From Artemia franciscana (taxonomy: Eukaryota; Arthropoda; Branchiopoda; Anostraca; Artemiidae): a stretch of 64,000 bases of DNA. The notes beneath the pieces were generated by a model. It made no database searches and was not told the DNA's origin. It saw only the letters and a program-made list of their open reading frames with translations. This document shows, piece after piece, positions 32,869 to 45,167 of the stretch; the stretch's first letter is position 1, and each line of letters opens with the position of its first letter. The DNA lies in NCBI RefSeq assembly GCF_032884065.1, contig NC_088883.1, positions 32,049,237 through 32,113,236 on the forward strand, given 5' to 3'. A program made the translations under genes and the position numbers.

Positions 32869-33990
32869 TGGATGAATTTAACAAACAAAAATTCATGCAT
32901 AATTTTGTGACTAAGGGAAAATGTTTAATTCTAGATAATGATTTTCTAGAGTTGTCTCTTCAGAGGGAACTATTTTCCAAAGAATGCTTAACGGTATAAT
33001 AAGAAATGATTCTCCATCTTTGGACTATTGTATGAAACTTTTAGATTGTGGGCCAAACGCCTTTACTCAATTTATTGACATATTATTTGAAACAAAACAA
33101 AAAGATATTGTGATTTGCTTTTGAAAGCTATCTTAGGAAATCAATGATGATTTAAGACTCTATCCAAATGATTTTTCCATGAGAACAATAAATAAATCAA
33201 GAATTTGGATGATCCTGTCAAACCAGGTTTTTTGATGTCACTCGATTACTCCTCTCATTTTAGAACTGGAAAAAACTCTCTTTATCGATCGCAAGTCAGT
33301 TTCATTTTAGCGGTGAGTGTCGAAACTGAATAATGTTCTATACATGTCCACTATGCATGCATACACTTGGTAGCTGGTCATCCTGTGAAAATCGTACAAA
33401 AGTTGACGGATATGATAAAAACTATAGATTATAAAATCCGTGTGAATTGCATAGAGGATATGCAGTACAAATCAAAGATTGTAATTCCTGTCTTGAAGAG
33501 ATTTGATAATCTTACGCTAAAGGATTCCTATGCTTCAATTGTTGCTAGGATAAATATGATCAGTGGGAGAATACCTATCCCGGTATGAATGGAAAGAACC
33601 CTAAACGAGATTTTAGTTAAATTCTAAGAGACTGGTATCGTCGTGATTTTAAATTGTTTTGGGAGAAACAATCAAGGGAATTTGGTTTCTATTACATCGT
33701 TGTGAAGACAATGCCTACTATGATTATAAACCTACTGATTTTTATTAACTATTACAGAACATGATTCTCCATTTGAAAACACTGTATGTAATATTACTTC
33801 AAATAAGCAAATTGAAACACGTGAGTTCTACAATATGAATGAAAACAGTATCGTTGACCTAACAAAAAGATACAATAAGAATAAAGTTGAATAATACTGC
33901 AGAAAATGTGACCCTGACTTTGCGCACCAAGATCAATATACAGGGAATTCAGGTGATCTACCACCATTAGTTGTTCTCAACAGCTATACG
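32869..33990 (+). pseudogene. Eroded coding stretch with a CARD-like N-terminal segment
   Basis: An ATG at 32869 opens a reading with a helical, Leu-rich pattern. A nearby piece reads LLDCGPNAFTQFIDIL, which resembles helices 4-5 of caspase-recruitment (CARD/death-fold) domains. Farther on, pieces rich in Cys and Tyr (33367-33588 and up to about 33985) show codon-like structure but no family I can name. The stretch is broken throughout. It abuts the Polinton fossil and could be a captured gene of that element or an unrelated host gene, so it is treated as a fossil. The CARD call is by pattern only. Confidence 0.4.
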
Positions 33991-34247
33991 TAGAAGAAGA
34001 AATATAAAGAGGAAAGAAAAAATTTTTATGTATACATACATTTTTTATTAAAAACAAATGTAAAACATTTTTAGAACATTTTATTCGTAGGACACTGAAA
34101 TCGATATTACAGGGGTATTAAGACACATTTTCCACTAGGAAGTCATTCAGGCGAGGGTTGCCTTCGAAAATGTTGAGAAATTCAATGTAAGTATAGCCAA
34201 GAGATCGGAAAAGGAAAACCAAAGCTTTTAGTTAAATTCTGCACTCT

Positions 34248-34505
34248 CTAACGGTTTTGAATGATGGTTTTCCCACTGCTTTCAACACAGTTGTTGATGT
34301 GCAGACTGTAGAACGTGTAGGACAGGCCAAGAGGATCACAAAATTCTATATTCTTCCTTGTTTGAAAGAAGCATAGCCAATGGCCCGTCTTTACGGTCGA
34401 TGGACTGCTATTAACAATGATATGTGTATTGTTAATAATTTGAATTTTTTCATGGAAATCCGACGGTACACAATAGGAATTATATTTGGACATGTACGGA
34501 TCCAT
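34248..34505 (-). pseudogene. Polinton protease remnant (adenain-type)
   Basis: A piece with GHWLCFFQ and FCDPLGL shows the HW and DPLG residues typical of the adenovirus-like cysteine protease of Polintons, which processes virion proteins. It is a fossil. Confidence 0.7.
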
Positions 34506-34534
34506 ATTAGATACGCTGATTATTTGATTTGTGT

Positions 34535-36860
34535 CTATGGTGCGAGATCTAGTAGAACACTGCCTTCGGGAGTGATTCCCCAGTAAGTTTCAAATTGATT
34601 TAATGAGATTAATGCAATACTATCAGCTAATGGTTCGGTAAAGGTAAAACCTAAATATACACTCCCTGTTCGTACGATACACATATCTTGAGTGCCCGAC
34701 AAGTCCAATACAATGATACCATAAGTTTTTGCAACCATTGTATCGGCTATACCATTTTCAAGTAGTTGTAATTTCCAAACTAGGTATTGCATTGTCAACT
34801 TATAAAGTTTCCTATAGGATTTATCAGAGGATAAAAAATATAGTGGGATTCCATTTATTTCACACACAAGAGAGGTCAGTCCCAATATTTAAAATTTGAC
34901 AGGGCAACTTGTCCACGATCCTATTGCACCAGCACTTTTCACAAATGCCAATGCCAGTTCTGAAGGAATTTCACAATTGATAAATGAAGAGTCGATGAAG
35001 GTGTATGAACCCAAGTGGAGCAAGTGTTAATTTTTTTTCCAACTTAATATTCGGTGGTGTCCATTGGGGTATATTAAATATATCGTAATTTATTCTCCAA
35101 ACTAAATGTAATTCACTAGTTTTCGCATCTTTAAGTGCATCTGTAGTGTCAGTATCTGTTTTATATTTATATCCATTGGCTTAGCCCCTCAATTCCGTAT
35201 ATGTGTTTGGTGTCATCAACAAGAACTGTATATAGCTCAAACAATTTGAAATTGTTGCTAGTGCACACCAAAATTTCATTTATGTAGAAACTTATTTGTC
35301 GAAATAAATTATTCGATAAAAAAATTTCATTGGATTTTCCATCAGTAAGACTTGGTATTTCATTGTCAGATTTCTTGACTACCAAAGGCAAATCTATAAA
35401 TGTGGAACACAGATCCACGAAATAATCTTCAGTGGAACAAATTTGAAAATGGATGTTTTCAGAGAGCGGTTGTTGTGGGTGGAACTGTTCATAGTAACCG
35501 TGTTGTAGACTCACATCAACATTTTTTGCATTGAATAGATTTGATTATGAAATTATTGGGGATGGGAACCCTTGTGTGGTAGATATGCTATTTCAGTCTA
35601 AGAAAAGAAATCCTTTTTTGATCTAACAATTTTCTTCCTTGATTTCTTATTCTTCTTTTACAAGAGTGGTGTCTTTCGTTTCTGACCTGAATAGAGACTG
35701 ATGAGTGATACAATATTCCTTGGCCTTTTTAAACCTTTTCCACTTTGACGAGATTTCAGTTGCTCACGAAAAAATCGTGCGTCAGACATGAGATTTTCCA
35801 AAACACTATTAAAATCCTTGCCAGAGACCTAATCGTGTAGTGTAAAGGATGCAAAATCCACGGCAGTCGATACAATATATTTTTTTAGCCAAGGGTAGTG
35901 CAGAGTGAAACAGTTTAGCAAACCCACTGCCAAGACAATAGCACAACATTGATGAACGACCTTTGAAATAGTCCATTAAATGACCTATTTGTCTTGGACC
36001 AAGAATAGCAACATAGCAATCAATATCAGGACAAACGAATGCAATACTTCTATTAGACATCTTGCTATTGACTGGGTCGAAGAAAACATACAATAATGGC
36101 CAAACCTTTTGTTATTGCTAGAGGATCACCTAATTCAGTTCTTAATGTTAACTGACAGATTTCCGAATAGGAAGTGTTCATAGGGATATGATGAAGATGC
36201 TTTGTATTGTTCTGATGAATGTAATCTTGACTGGTTTTTCGTTCATAAATACGTAGGAGGGGAACATTTCTGTTACCAACTCTCATTGTTTCAATGAATG
36301 AAGCGTAAAGAAATATACAACAATCCGAGAAGCCGGATAGATAGCTGGTAAAAATGACACGAGCCATTCCACTAGTGTTTCCAGTACTTCTACCATTGAC
36401 TATATTATGTCTAAAACCAAAACCTCTCTCTTATTATCGTTGGGAATAAGCTTCTCACTGTCAATTGGCGAACTAATGCAAATCTTGTCCTGTTCAATTG
36501 AATAGTTGAATTGACAGGAACCATTTTTACGAGCGTGGATTCTTCTATTAATACCACGACACGGATCATTCCTACTACCAAATTCCTTGTGTGCTAGTGT
36601 GACGAAGGGATATTCATTCACACGAGTTCACTTTTTCTATCCAATGCTCTCTAACGAGTGGCCAATCATGTTGTCTAACTTTGATGTCATATATACGATT
36701 TTTTCTCAGGATATCATATGTATTTTTGAGAATACAACCGACAAGAGCAACATCATACATGCCATCGAATTTGATGGTGGGAGAGAGTTTTGTCCAAAAA
36801 CCAGCTTTTTATTCAAATCATTGCAGAGCAAATTAGAGACTTTGGACATGATTGTAATAT
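34535..36860 (-). pseudogene. Polinton capsid-related gene remnants
   Basis: Several minus-strand pieces (34535-34885, 35167-35514, 35809-36093, 36065-36367 and about 36640-36860) have the beta-rich, hydrophobic pattern of Polinton structural proteins. They include a jelly-roll-like C-terminal piece and a short piece with GSGFAKLFHSALPL like the minor capsid family. Exact assignment among major, minor and penton-like proteins is uncertain by eye. Fossil, broken. Confidence 0.5.
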
Positions 36861-37029
36861 AGAAATCATTGGGCATTGCTTACGTCTTCAACTGCTACCC
36901 AAGAATCAAAATCAGAGTTGTACGCTAGCCCACGAACAAGCAACTGTCTCTCACCCCTGTGTGTACGACTCTTTAATGTCTTTTCAATTTAAGATTTCAC
37001 TATTATTTTTTATTTTTCGAAGTTCATAC

Positions 37030-37210
37030 TCATGAAAACCTCCGAGAATGTCTTCATCTTTGGTGTCCCGAAGACGATATGTTATAGGTTTAGTGTCTAG
37101 CACTTTTGACACTTTAAAACGTTCAGTGTACCATAAGTAATGCCCCTTTTTAAAAATATTATTTGTTCTTTTAATTCAAACTGTATCGCCAGCATTGAAT
37201 TTTTCTTAAT
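37030..37210 (-). pseudogene. Polinton integrase C-terminal domain remnant
   Basis: A minus-strand piece contains FKKGHYLWYTERFKVSKVLD and then ITYRLRDTKDEDILGGF. This matches the C-terminal (SH3/chromo-like) end of Polinton and Gypsy-type integrases, where FxKGY..WT.E.F.V and YxLKD....I.G.FY.xEL are usual. Fossil. Confidence 0.7.
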
Positions 37211-38230
37211 TACCTTTTCACCGGAATATTGTTTAAGAAAATGTCAAGTGTATCATGATCTCCTCGATGACCTTCCTGAGGGCTGACATTGGACACAGAA
37301 CGAGGAGGGCGTTCATTATTAATGCAGAGTGTAACTTGATTCATTCTGTAGATTCTTTCTCACTAGCTCTTTTTTAAGTTCAGTGACTTTAGAAAGTGTG
37401 GTGGGGGTAACTTAGACTTCCCACTTAACCAATATTTTCATAAAAACGTTTCAAAACTTCAACCAAATTGAAAACAAACACGTTTAATGTCTGCTACCCG
37501 TTTTCATACTAGTGGGTGCTGGTGGTGATGAGTTGATATCAACACGTCTTCGCTTTTGTCTCGCCACAACCACTGATGTCATCAAATTCTTGTTTCTACT
37601 ACTATTAGTATTAGCGGTAGGTGTGCTAGTATTTTCCAAGGCTGACTTAAGATATTCTTCTTCTTTTAATATTAGATTGTTATAATCCTTTAATTTCTTT
37701 AGAGTCTGCTTATTGGTAATAAGACTTTTGAGGAAGTTTAGCGTAATTAAAAAGTGTAATAGATGATTGTCAAATAATAAAAGTCCTTTACAATGTGTAA
37801 TCATATCATATATTAAATCAAGTAGATTATAACTTTCTGAATTATAATTCGTTTTCCTATGCTATAAACTTGAATGTGTTTACTCTCCAAGAGATATGTT
37901 TAAGACGCTTTTATTTTGTTCACGATATGAGTTTGGCAAAGTCTCCGATAATTTACAATCTTGAATCTTCTCCTTTGGTTGTGTTGTTGTTCCAGGATCT
38001 TGAACAGACGTTTCCTTTTTATCAATGACACTTAAATTGAGCGGTCTCACGTGATTAGAGTTTATGTTTGTCCACTCGTCGAAGTGCATCTTGAAGCAAA
38101 AGTAGTTTTTATCCTCGGCAATATTCTCATTATTAATGAATTTACTGTCGTCAAAGTGCTCCATTGATGAAAGGGTGAGTTCTAGTGGCGTCAATTCGTA
38201 GACTTTAGCCACGTTTCTAGAGAGCACTGT

Positions 38231-39002
38231 TTACAAGTTTAGCAATTATTGGCAGTAAAAGTGTAAATAACATACGCTGTGCAAGGGTTAAGGAAAAAAT
38301 AAAATAGGTAAGGCATATATAATTCTTAATTAATTAAATTTAAGAATTTCTAGTTCTTTTTGAAGCTGTTTCAACACCGATAGTGGTACCTTATTAACAA
38401 ACAGTTTATATACAAAGCAATTATGTCACCGAACCACTTTCAAATATTCTTGTTTTTCAAGTTCTGTGTATCTGACATTTAACTAGGACAACCCTCAGGC
38501 GTAGAGTCTGTAGTATAGGCAAGGTTTAGAGTCCAAATAAGGATATTCCCTCCGTATTACAGGGAGGCTTTAGTGCCCAAATAAGGATGTTCCATCCGTA
38601 GTATCCCCCCCCCCACTACTCACGTATAAAGGGCTTATATGAATTTTGAAAGTGGTTGCTCCCTAAATTCAGTCACTATGGGTTGAGAGTAAGAACAAAC
38701 TGCCTACCATCTCCCTCTGGTGGGTTTAAACTAACTGAAATTTAAATATAAAAAAATGAATCATACCAGATAAAATGGCTGGTTCTCGACTTGATTCGTG
38801 CACTTGTTCAAAAGACAATAATTCAATGCACCGATTTTAGACTCTTCTTTAGGCACTCGTCGACTGTTGCAGGTAAATCTCAAACTATTTGTGCACTCCC
38901 AAAGGAAATGGAAAATTTGGTGATTTAAAGCGTGCATTCCACAGTAGGCTATGTGATTCATTCGCATCCACTGTCCCGTACACAATATTTGTCTCGTTCT
39001 TC
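38231..39002. other. Unassigned sequence with short duplicated segment
   Basis: AGTCCAAATAAGGATATTCC and AGTGCCCAAATAAGGATGTT (near 38530 and 38571) are a diverged tandem pair. No gene is supported; the frame at 38761-38985 (-) has no motif. Confidence 0.4.
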
Positions 39003-39093
39003 TTAAAATTAAACTTAAAAAAAAAGTTTTTTAAATGAAAGTAAGAAGCGACATTAAAACTTAAAACGAACAGAAATTACTCCGTATATGAAA

Positions 39094-39219
39094 GGGGCTT
39101 TTCCTCCTCAACGCCCCGCTCTTTACGCTAAAGTTTGACTCTTTCTCTTAACTCTACATTTTAAAACAGTAAAAAAAACTTTAGCGTAAAGAGCGGGGCG
39201 TTGAGGAGGAAAAGCCCCT
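39094..39219. repeat. Perfect inverted repeat, 42-bp arms and 42-bp spacer
   Basis: The left arm 39094-39135 (starting GGGGCTTTTCCTCCTCAACG) and the right arm 39178-39219 are exact reverse complements. They could form a long RNA hairpin or DNA cruciform. Confidence 0.9.
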
Positions 39220-39288
39220 TAGTAACTAGAGTAACTAGTAGCTGTCCTTTTCAGAAGCATAATATAGTGCTGTTTTACTGTAATTAAA

Positions 39289-39571
39289 TAAAAAAAACTA
39301 TTTTTTTTACTGAAAGTAAGGGGTGATATTAAAACTTAAAACGAACAGAAATTACTCCGTATATGAAATAGATTGTCCCCTCCTCAACGCCTTGCTCTTC
39401 ACGTTGAAGTTTTTAATTGTTTTAAAAAGTAGAATTGTGGCACAGAGTCAATCCTTAGCGTAAAGAGCCAGGGATTGCGGAGGGGACAACCTATTTCATA
39501 TACAGAGTAATTTCTGTTCGTTTTAAGTTTTAATATCACTCCTTACTTTCAGTTTTAAAAAACTAGTTTTT
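39289..39571. repeat. Long foldback, arms over 100 bp
   Basis: Sequence from ACTGAAAGTAAGGGGTGATA through TTCATATACGG-type blocks to the GTCCCCTCCTCAACGCC block is mirrored, with few mismatches, by the reverse complement ending at CTCCTTACTTTCAGT near 39552. The spacer is about 50-60 bp. Confidence 0.75.
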
Positions 39572-40999
39572 TTATCTAATTTCTGAATGTTTTTGAACTA
39601 ATGCATGTTTGATTTTGGCTCTTTACACATATATTATTAAAATGAAGTTTGCATATTAATTCTTTTTTTTTGGCTAAATGGCTTTCTTTTAGTTTTGATC
39701 AGACGATTTTGAGAAATAAGGGGTGGGGAAGGAGGCGTAGTTGCCCTCCAATTTTTCGGTTACTTAAAAAGACAACTAGAACTTTTAATTTTTAACGAAC
39801 GAGTTTCTTAGTATAAAATATACGTAACTTAAGAATTAAATTACGTAACAAACTTTTATATTCTTATATTTTTATTATCTATATGAGAGGGCTTTTGCCC
39901 TCGTTAATACCTCGCTCTTTACTCTAGATCTTAAGTTTTGTCCCAATTCTTTAAGAATTATCCCTGAATCAGAAAGGCTGTAGAATAAATAGTTTGAAAT
40001 TACTAAAAATACTTTAGCATAAAGAGCGAGGTATTTATCTCTTCCTAAATACCTCGCTCTTTATGCTAAAGTATTTTTAGAACCCTTCATATGCTTAACA
40101 AGCTCTGTTCGTTTTAAGTTTTAATACTACTCCTTACTTTCAATTGAATAACCCTTTTCATATTTATTTTTTCATTGTTTTTTTATAGTAACGCTAGAAA
40201 ATCCTGCGCCCTTTTCATTGAATTTCTCATCCCCCATGACGTAATCCTCCAAGGAAAGATCCTCCCACATAGCTTCCTACCCTCAACCCCACCCCCCAAA
40301 CCAAAAAAAAATGAAAACGTCTGTACACTTCCCAATAACCATTACTATATGTAAACACTGGTTAAAGTTTGTGACTTGCAGCCCCTCCCCCAGAACTGTG
40401 GGGGAGTAAGTCATCCCCACAGACATAGTTATTATGATTTTCGACTATCTGGAACAAAATGGCTATCTCAAAATTTTGATCCGTTGACTTTGAGGAAAAA
40501 ATGTACGTGGGAGGTGTCTTCCAATTTTTTGGTCACTTAAAAAGGGCACTAGAACTTTTCATTTCCATTATAATGAGTCCTCTTGTTACATTCTAGGGCC
40601 ACTCGGTCGATACGATGACCCTGGGGAAAAGAAAAAAAAAACAAATAAACACGCACCCGTGATCTGTCTTCTGGCAAAAAATACGAAATTCCACATTTTT
40701 GTAGATAAGAACTTGAAATTTTTGCTATAGGGTTATCTTATACCCTGAATGTGATGATGTGATTTTCGTTAAGAATTTATGACTTTTAGGGGGTGTTCCC
40801 CCCTATTTTCCAAACAAAGTAAATTTTCTCAGGCTCGTAACATTTGATGATAAAGACTAAATTTGATAAGACTTATATATTTAAAATCAGCATGAAATTC
40901 CCATTCTTTTGATGTATCTTTTAGCATCAAAATTCTGATTTTTAGAGTTTCGTTTACTATTGAGCCGTGTCGCTCCTTACTACAGTTCGTTACCACGAA

Positions 41000-42330
41000 C
41001 TGTTTGAAAACCCTTTACACTATTGTCTGTTCCTTCTCTTAGGAGATATTTTGTCAAACGAATTTTATCAGAAAATGTAGCTAAATTTAAGGGCGTCAAT
41101 TTTCCTAAAGTTACACAATTGACTTCTGTTTTATATAATACTAAAATTTGACAAATATCTAGATTGCCCCTTCAGCAGCATTATTTAATGCTTTTCTACC
41201 ATAACTATTCATCAACCAAGGGTGTGCTCCTTTTTCTAAGAAAAATTGAATCACAGATATATTGTTTCTTATTATAGCATGGTATAGGAATGTCCAAGTG
41301 AAATAATCCACCATTTGATACTAAAAACTGACAAGTTTCTAATTTGCCTATAGAAGCAGAACTAAGTGGAGATGTTAGCCAACAACAGCTTTTTATATTT
41401 GTTTTGTTTTCCAGATGATATTTTATTACATCTATCTGATCTCTTACAGCAAATACAAGTAAGCTTTCGCCTCACTAGAACATAAGGCAAATTTGAATAC
41501 TATGCATCTGGTAAACATGTTTTGATCATTACTTGAACCAAGTATCATCATTATTGCTTATGAATTGTTGAAGGCTTCATCTGTATAATGTATAAGTTGT
41601 CTATAGGTTCATCTCTTAATAAAAGATACTTTTTCATTTTTCGTTGAATTCAAGGATTTTATGCCAAATGAAAAAAAATTAGGAATCTGCAGAAGAAGAT
41701 CAATATATTGAAGAAAACATTTTCTATTAAGAAAAACTGTAAAAGTTGAGAAATGAATAATGAATCGAAAATTATTTAAGCATTAAACTGCCATTGTTTC
41801 TTTGGAGTTTTGAATAAAACATGATGTCGTAATAACAGTTGCAAATCTGAGAGCAAATAGTAGCAAATTCAAATTAGTTTCAAATGGCAGTTCTTCCTGA
41901 TAGTTCCAAACTCTCTAGCTTGGTATATCCAATAGAAAAAATTAATAGTTGAAGTCAAAACTTCCATGGTATTCGACATTTTTAAGTTAGAATCGATGCT
42001 TTTGGTGCCACAGAAACAAGATTATTTTTTTTTTATATTCCCTGGTATAGAATTGTCATTTCAATCTTTGAAGAAGTTTGTTTAAATATAACCTATGCTT
42101 ATCCCCGTACATCCAGTAGTTTTCAAACGTTCTGGAATGTTAGACCTACTAACGTCATCAAGTTCATCATCAAAACTAATACATTGTCTAACGGCATCCT
42201 AGAATATGGATTCAGCATTGACATTAGTTATTTGAGCACTCGTTAATATTTGTCCTTGATATTTTTTGTTGTACGGTGAATTGTACTAAACAATATATTA
42301 TTTTTATCCCAATATATCAATGAATGTAGC
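41000..42330 (-). pseudogene. Decayed ankyrin-repeat protein gene
   Basis: Minus-strand readings show ankyrin-type units at about 41040-41480. They include SLLVFAVRDQIDVIKYHLEN, LTSPLSSASIGKLETCQFLV, NNISVIQFFLEKGAHPWL and KLTPLNLATFSDKIRLTKYL, each with the TPLxxA...GxxxxVxxLL pattern. Upstream readings at 42080-42300 (AQITNVNAESIF, FDDELDDVSRSNIPERLKTT) and 41700-41930 (EELPFETNLNLLLFALRFAT) look coding too. Stops and frameshifts occur about every 100-150 bp, so it is a pseudogene. It abuts the end of the family A copy. Ankyrin repeats mediate protein binding; the parent gene is unknown. Confidence 0.65.
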
Positions 42331-45167
42331 TTCCTCAATTCATTGGAAATAGAAACACTTAAACAGCAGCTTGGGCTGTCTTAAGGGTATGCTCACCTTT
42401 AAGGTTTTCTATCCTCCAGAAAGGACCTCATAATTCTAAATTTTTCCCCATATTACCATACGGGGTTGTTATTTTTAACTTCCGCTCATTTATACCTACC
42501 TTAGCCCCTTACAACCGATATAGACAAGTTAGTGGCCCTTAGCTTCAACATTTGGCAATCTAACAACTGTTTAAACTTCAAACAATCGATGTAGCCAAAA
42601 TAAAGTTACGGAGTGTGAGCCCCCTACTCCAACTGTTACCCCTTCTCTAATTTTTATTTCAATTTCATGTTCTAGAGTTCCTGTTCCTATTGAAATAGGT
42701 TTCTCTTTACTTACTCTTCGCTACTGCGAACAGTTTCATCTTAAAATAGCGACTATATCAAAAATGAGTCTTTCAATGTTTAATAAACTTGCGACACTGA
42801 ACGAACTACTTAAGGAGAATATTTTCTTCTAGAACGTCAAATAACATTTTCTTTTTAAAGACTCATTAATATTTTCAACTAATATTTTTAGTCAATTAAT
42901 ATCAACTAATATTAATTTAGTCACTAAGATTAATTTAGTCAATTAATCAACTAATATTTTTAGTCAACTAATATTTAGTCAACTAATATTTTCTTTTGAT
43001 CTTTTATTAAGTCTGTATTGTATTAGTCTACTAGCTTTTATTTGGATTTTTAAAAATATATTTCTTGGTTAGAATTTTTTTTCTTTCTCAAAATAGTAGT
43101 TTTCGCAATAATATAATATATAGTATGATTTAAATGATATCAAGATCTCTCTTAAGTTCTTCTGAATCTGCAAGAAGAATGTCTATTATTAATTTAAGCA
43201 ATAGTAGTTAAACGAATTTATTAATATTGATGATTTTAAGTCAGCTAATTGACATTAAATAAAATGTTGATTAAAATTTTGCATGTATCCATTGAACAAG
43301 CCCTTATCAGTTCTGACTGCCCGATTGGTGGAAATGTTATCAAAAGTAGATGACATGGAAACGATTGGCGTTGTTACTCCACCAAAACCTAACTTGGACT
43401 TCGACTGTAGACACTGCAAACTTTACAAATACTATTATGGGCTGGGGAACATGGAGTGTGGTTAGCAAGGTATTAAAAGAGTAGAAACAAGGAGTAATAA
43501 AATATATTTTTATTTTTAATTTTATTTATGTAACCATGTAATATATTTGATAATATTTAGATATCTATAATAACAATAATATTTCTTATATATTTATGTA
43601 TCTTATAAAAGTATTTATATTTTGATTTAAGACTGTTGTTTATTCTTTTTTTATTAGCTGAAAATATTAAATTTAGGCTTTCTGCTAAAATTGAACTTAT
43701 TTTCATTTGATTTGGGAATTTTTGCATATTTTATGTATAGTATTTAAATTATGCAATAGGCTTGGAAAATGATGTAAAGTCTTAATAATTTTTCCATACG
43801 ATTAAAATTTGATTTTTCCAGATTTTTTGTGGCGAAATTTTTCCATATTGCGAGATTATAGATTTAATTGGGAAAATACCAATAATCTTATTCTTATCAA
43901 GCAGTCCTTTAACTCGTTTGCAAGCTTTACGTAACCTAGAAACGTAAGTCACACTGAGCAAGGTAAATAGGGTAGTGTTTATCACAACTCAAACTGCACA
44001 CAAAGCCCTTGGGCCGTCAATATTTCTCACTAAAACTCATTGCTTCACAAATTTAATAAGGGCAGCTGGCTTACTAGTTCTAGAAACATGAACATGCTCT
44101 GCACCTCGTCGACCAATTTTTATCCCTTACTGATCTTGTATATGGGGAAATACCTTGTCTTACCTGAAGTCAATTAAAACTGCCCAGAATCGAATGATAA
44201 AAGCTACCTGCATTCCCGATTGTATTGCATTACAAGAAGAGGGGGGGGGGAGGTTAAATAAGTAAAAGCCTCTTTTCATTTACTATTTCGTTGATTTTAT
44301 ATGATTTAATATCCAATGGCGTCATTGAGGGGGCAAGGGGGGAGCAGTTGTTCCCCCAATAATTTGCAAATAAAATATAACTTATTAAGTTGTTTTAAAA
44401 CTGTTACTCGTCTTAAGTGTAAAATTTGATCTTTACTTTGAGCAGATTTTTTTTTAATTATTCCATGCTCGTTTTTAATATAAGGAAACAGTCCATCACA
44501 CTTCATTATATGTTCCAAATTCATATTTTTCCAAATATGCTGTCTTTGAATCCTTATCATCAACTAAAAATGTGAGCCTAGTTAGCGACAAAATGTAAAA
44601 ATATTATGTGCTTCCTGTCACATTTCACTGAAATTAGTCGCATTTCACACACCGACAGCACTACTTGTAGTATATTTTGTCACTGCATCAGAGTATTGTA
44701 TGCAATGTCTGGTGAGAGTAGAATAAAGGGAATTTAACGAAAATATATATATTTTTCTAACAATTTGAAATATTTTCAAATTGTTAGAGTGTGTACCAAC
44801 AGTGGTACCAACTCATTTTCTTTTTCTATTTTTATCAGTTTTGTCACGCAGCACTAGAAGATTGAACTTTCCTTATAAAGGGAATTATAGATATAAAAAC
44901 AATTTTGAGTATACTCCCTTTCGGAAATGTGTACCCCCGCATACTCTGATTTACACAAGAAATACTTGGGTGTAATTTTTATAGAATTTATTTTATTTTT
45001 AAACAAAGATACAATTGGGAGGGTGATTTTCAAACTCTAGGAGTCATATTTTCCTTCCAATTGGTATCCTTGGCGATTTTTAATGGATTAAAAGTTTCTG
45101 CTGCAATAATGCTAAATATTGTTAAGATTTTCTGGGTATTCTTTGTCAAAAATGGCCAACGGATAAG
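42331..45167. other. Long AT-rich stretch without a recognised gene
   Basis: Small items only. A TTTAGTCAACTAATAT-type short repeat runs about 42876-42986. A perfect 14-bp-arm hairpin is at 44757-44787. Open frames at 43283-43465 (+), 43782-43985 (-) and 44306-44563 (-) show no motif I can name. Confidence 0.45.
44757..44787. repeat. Perfect short hairpin, 14-bp arms, 3-base loop
   Basis: CTAACAATTTGAAA, TAT, TTTCAAATTGTTAG. No T-run follows and no context indicates a function. Confidence 0.8.

Larger units (their letters stand above)
34030..38230 (-). mobile_element. Polinton (Maverick) fossil, broken
   Basis: Minus-strand pieces match the Polinton gene set. They are an adenovirus-type cysteine protease (34248-34505), several capsid-related pieces (about 34535-36860) and the C-terminal part of a retroviral-type integrase (about 37030-37210). 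Unassigned pieces lie at 37484-37804 and 37880-38227. I did not recognise the protein-primed DNA polymerase or terminal inverted repeats, so the ends are approximate and the element is incomplete. It is broken many times (well over ten breaks) and is therefore old. Codon-like structure is still visible, so it is not ancient beyond recognition. Confidence 0.7.
39003..41010 (-). repeat. Family A repeat, longest copy, with several foldback hairpins
   Basis: The copy contains in order GAAAGTAAGAAGCGACATT, a 42-bp perfect inverted pair (39094-39219), a long foldback (39289-39571), another pair near 39910-40080, the AAGTTTGTGACTTGCAGCC block (40365), the ACGCACCCGTGATCTGTC block (40653) and TATTGAGCCGTGTCGCTCCT. 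It ends in ACTACAGTTCGTTACCACGAACTG (about 40980-41003). No protein-coding ORF is present. Opposed GTAAGGAGYGAC motifs near the ends support a non-autonomous DNA or foldback transposon. Confidence 0.7.

Noticed and set aside
36587-36862. Plus-strand frame with EFDGGREF resembling an integrase DG.EF block
   Set aside because: It lies opposite the minus-strand Polinton structural traces and no other integrase block accompanies it on the plus strand. Treated as a shadow.
44306-44563. 85-codon minus-strand frame ending QLLPPCPLNDAI
   Set aside because: No recognised domain. Ends of this type are common in repeat-derived frames; evidence too thin.
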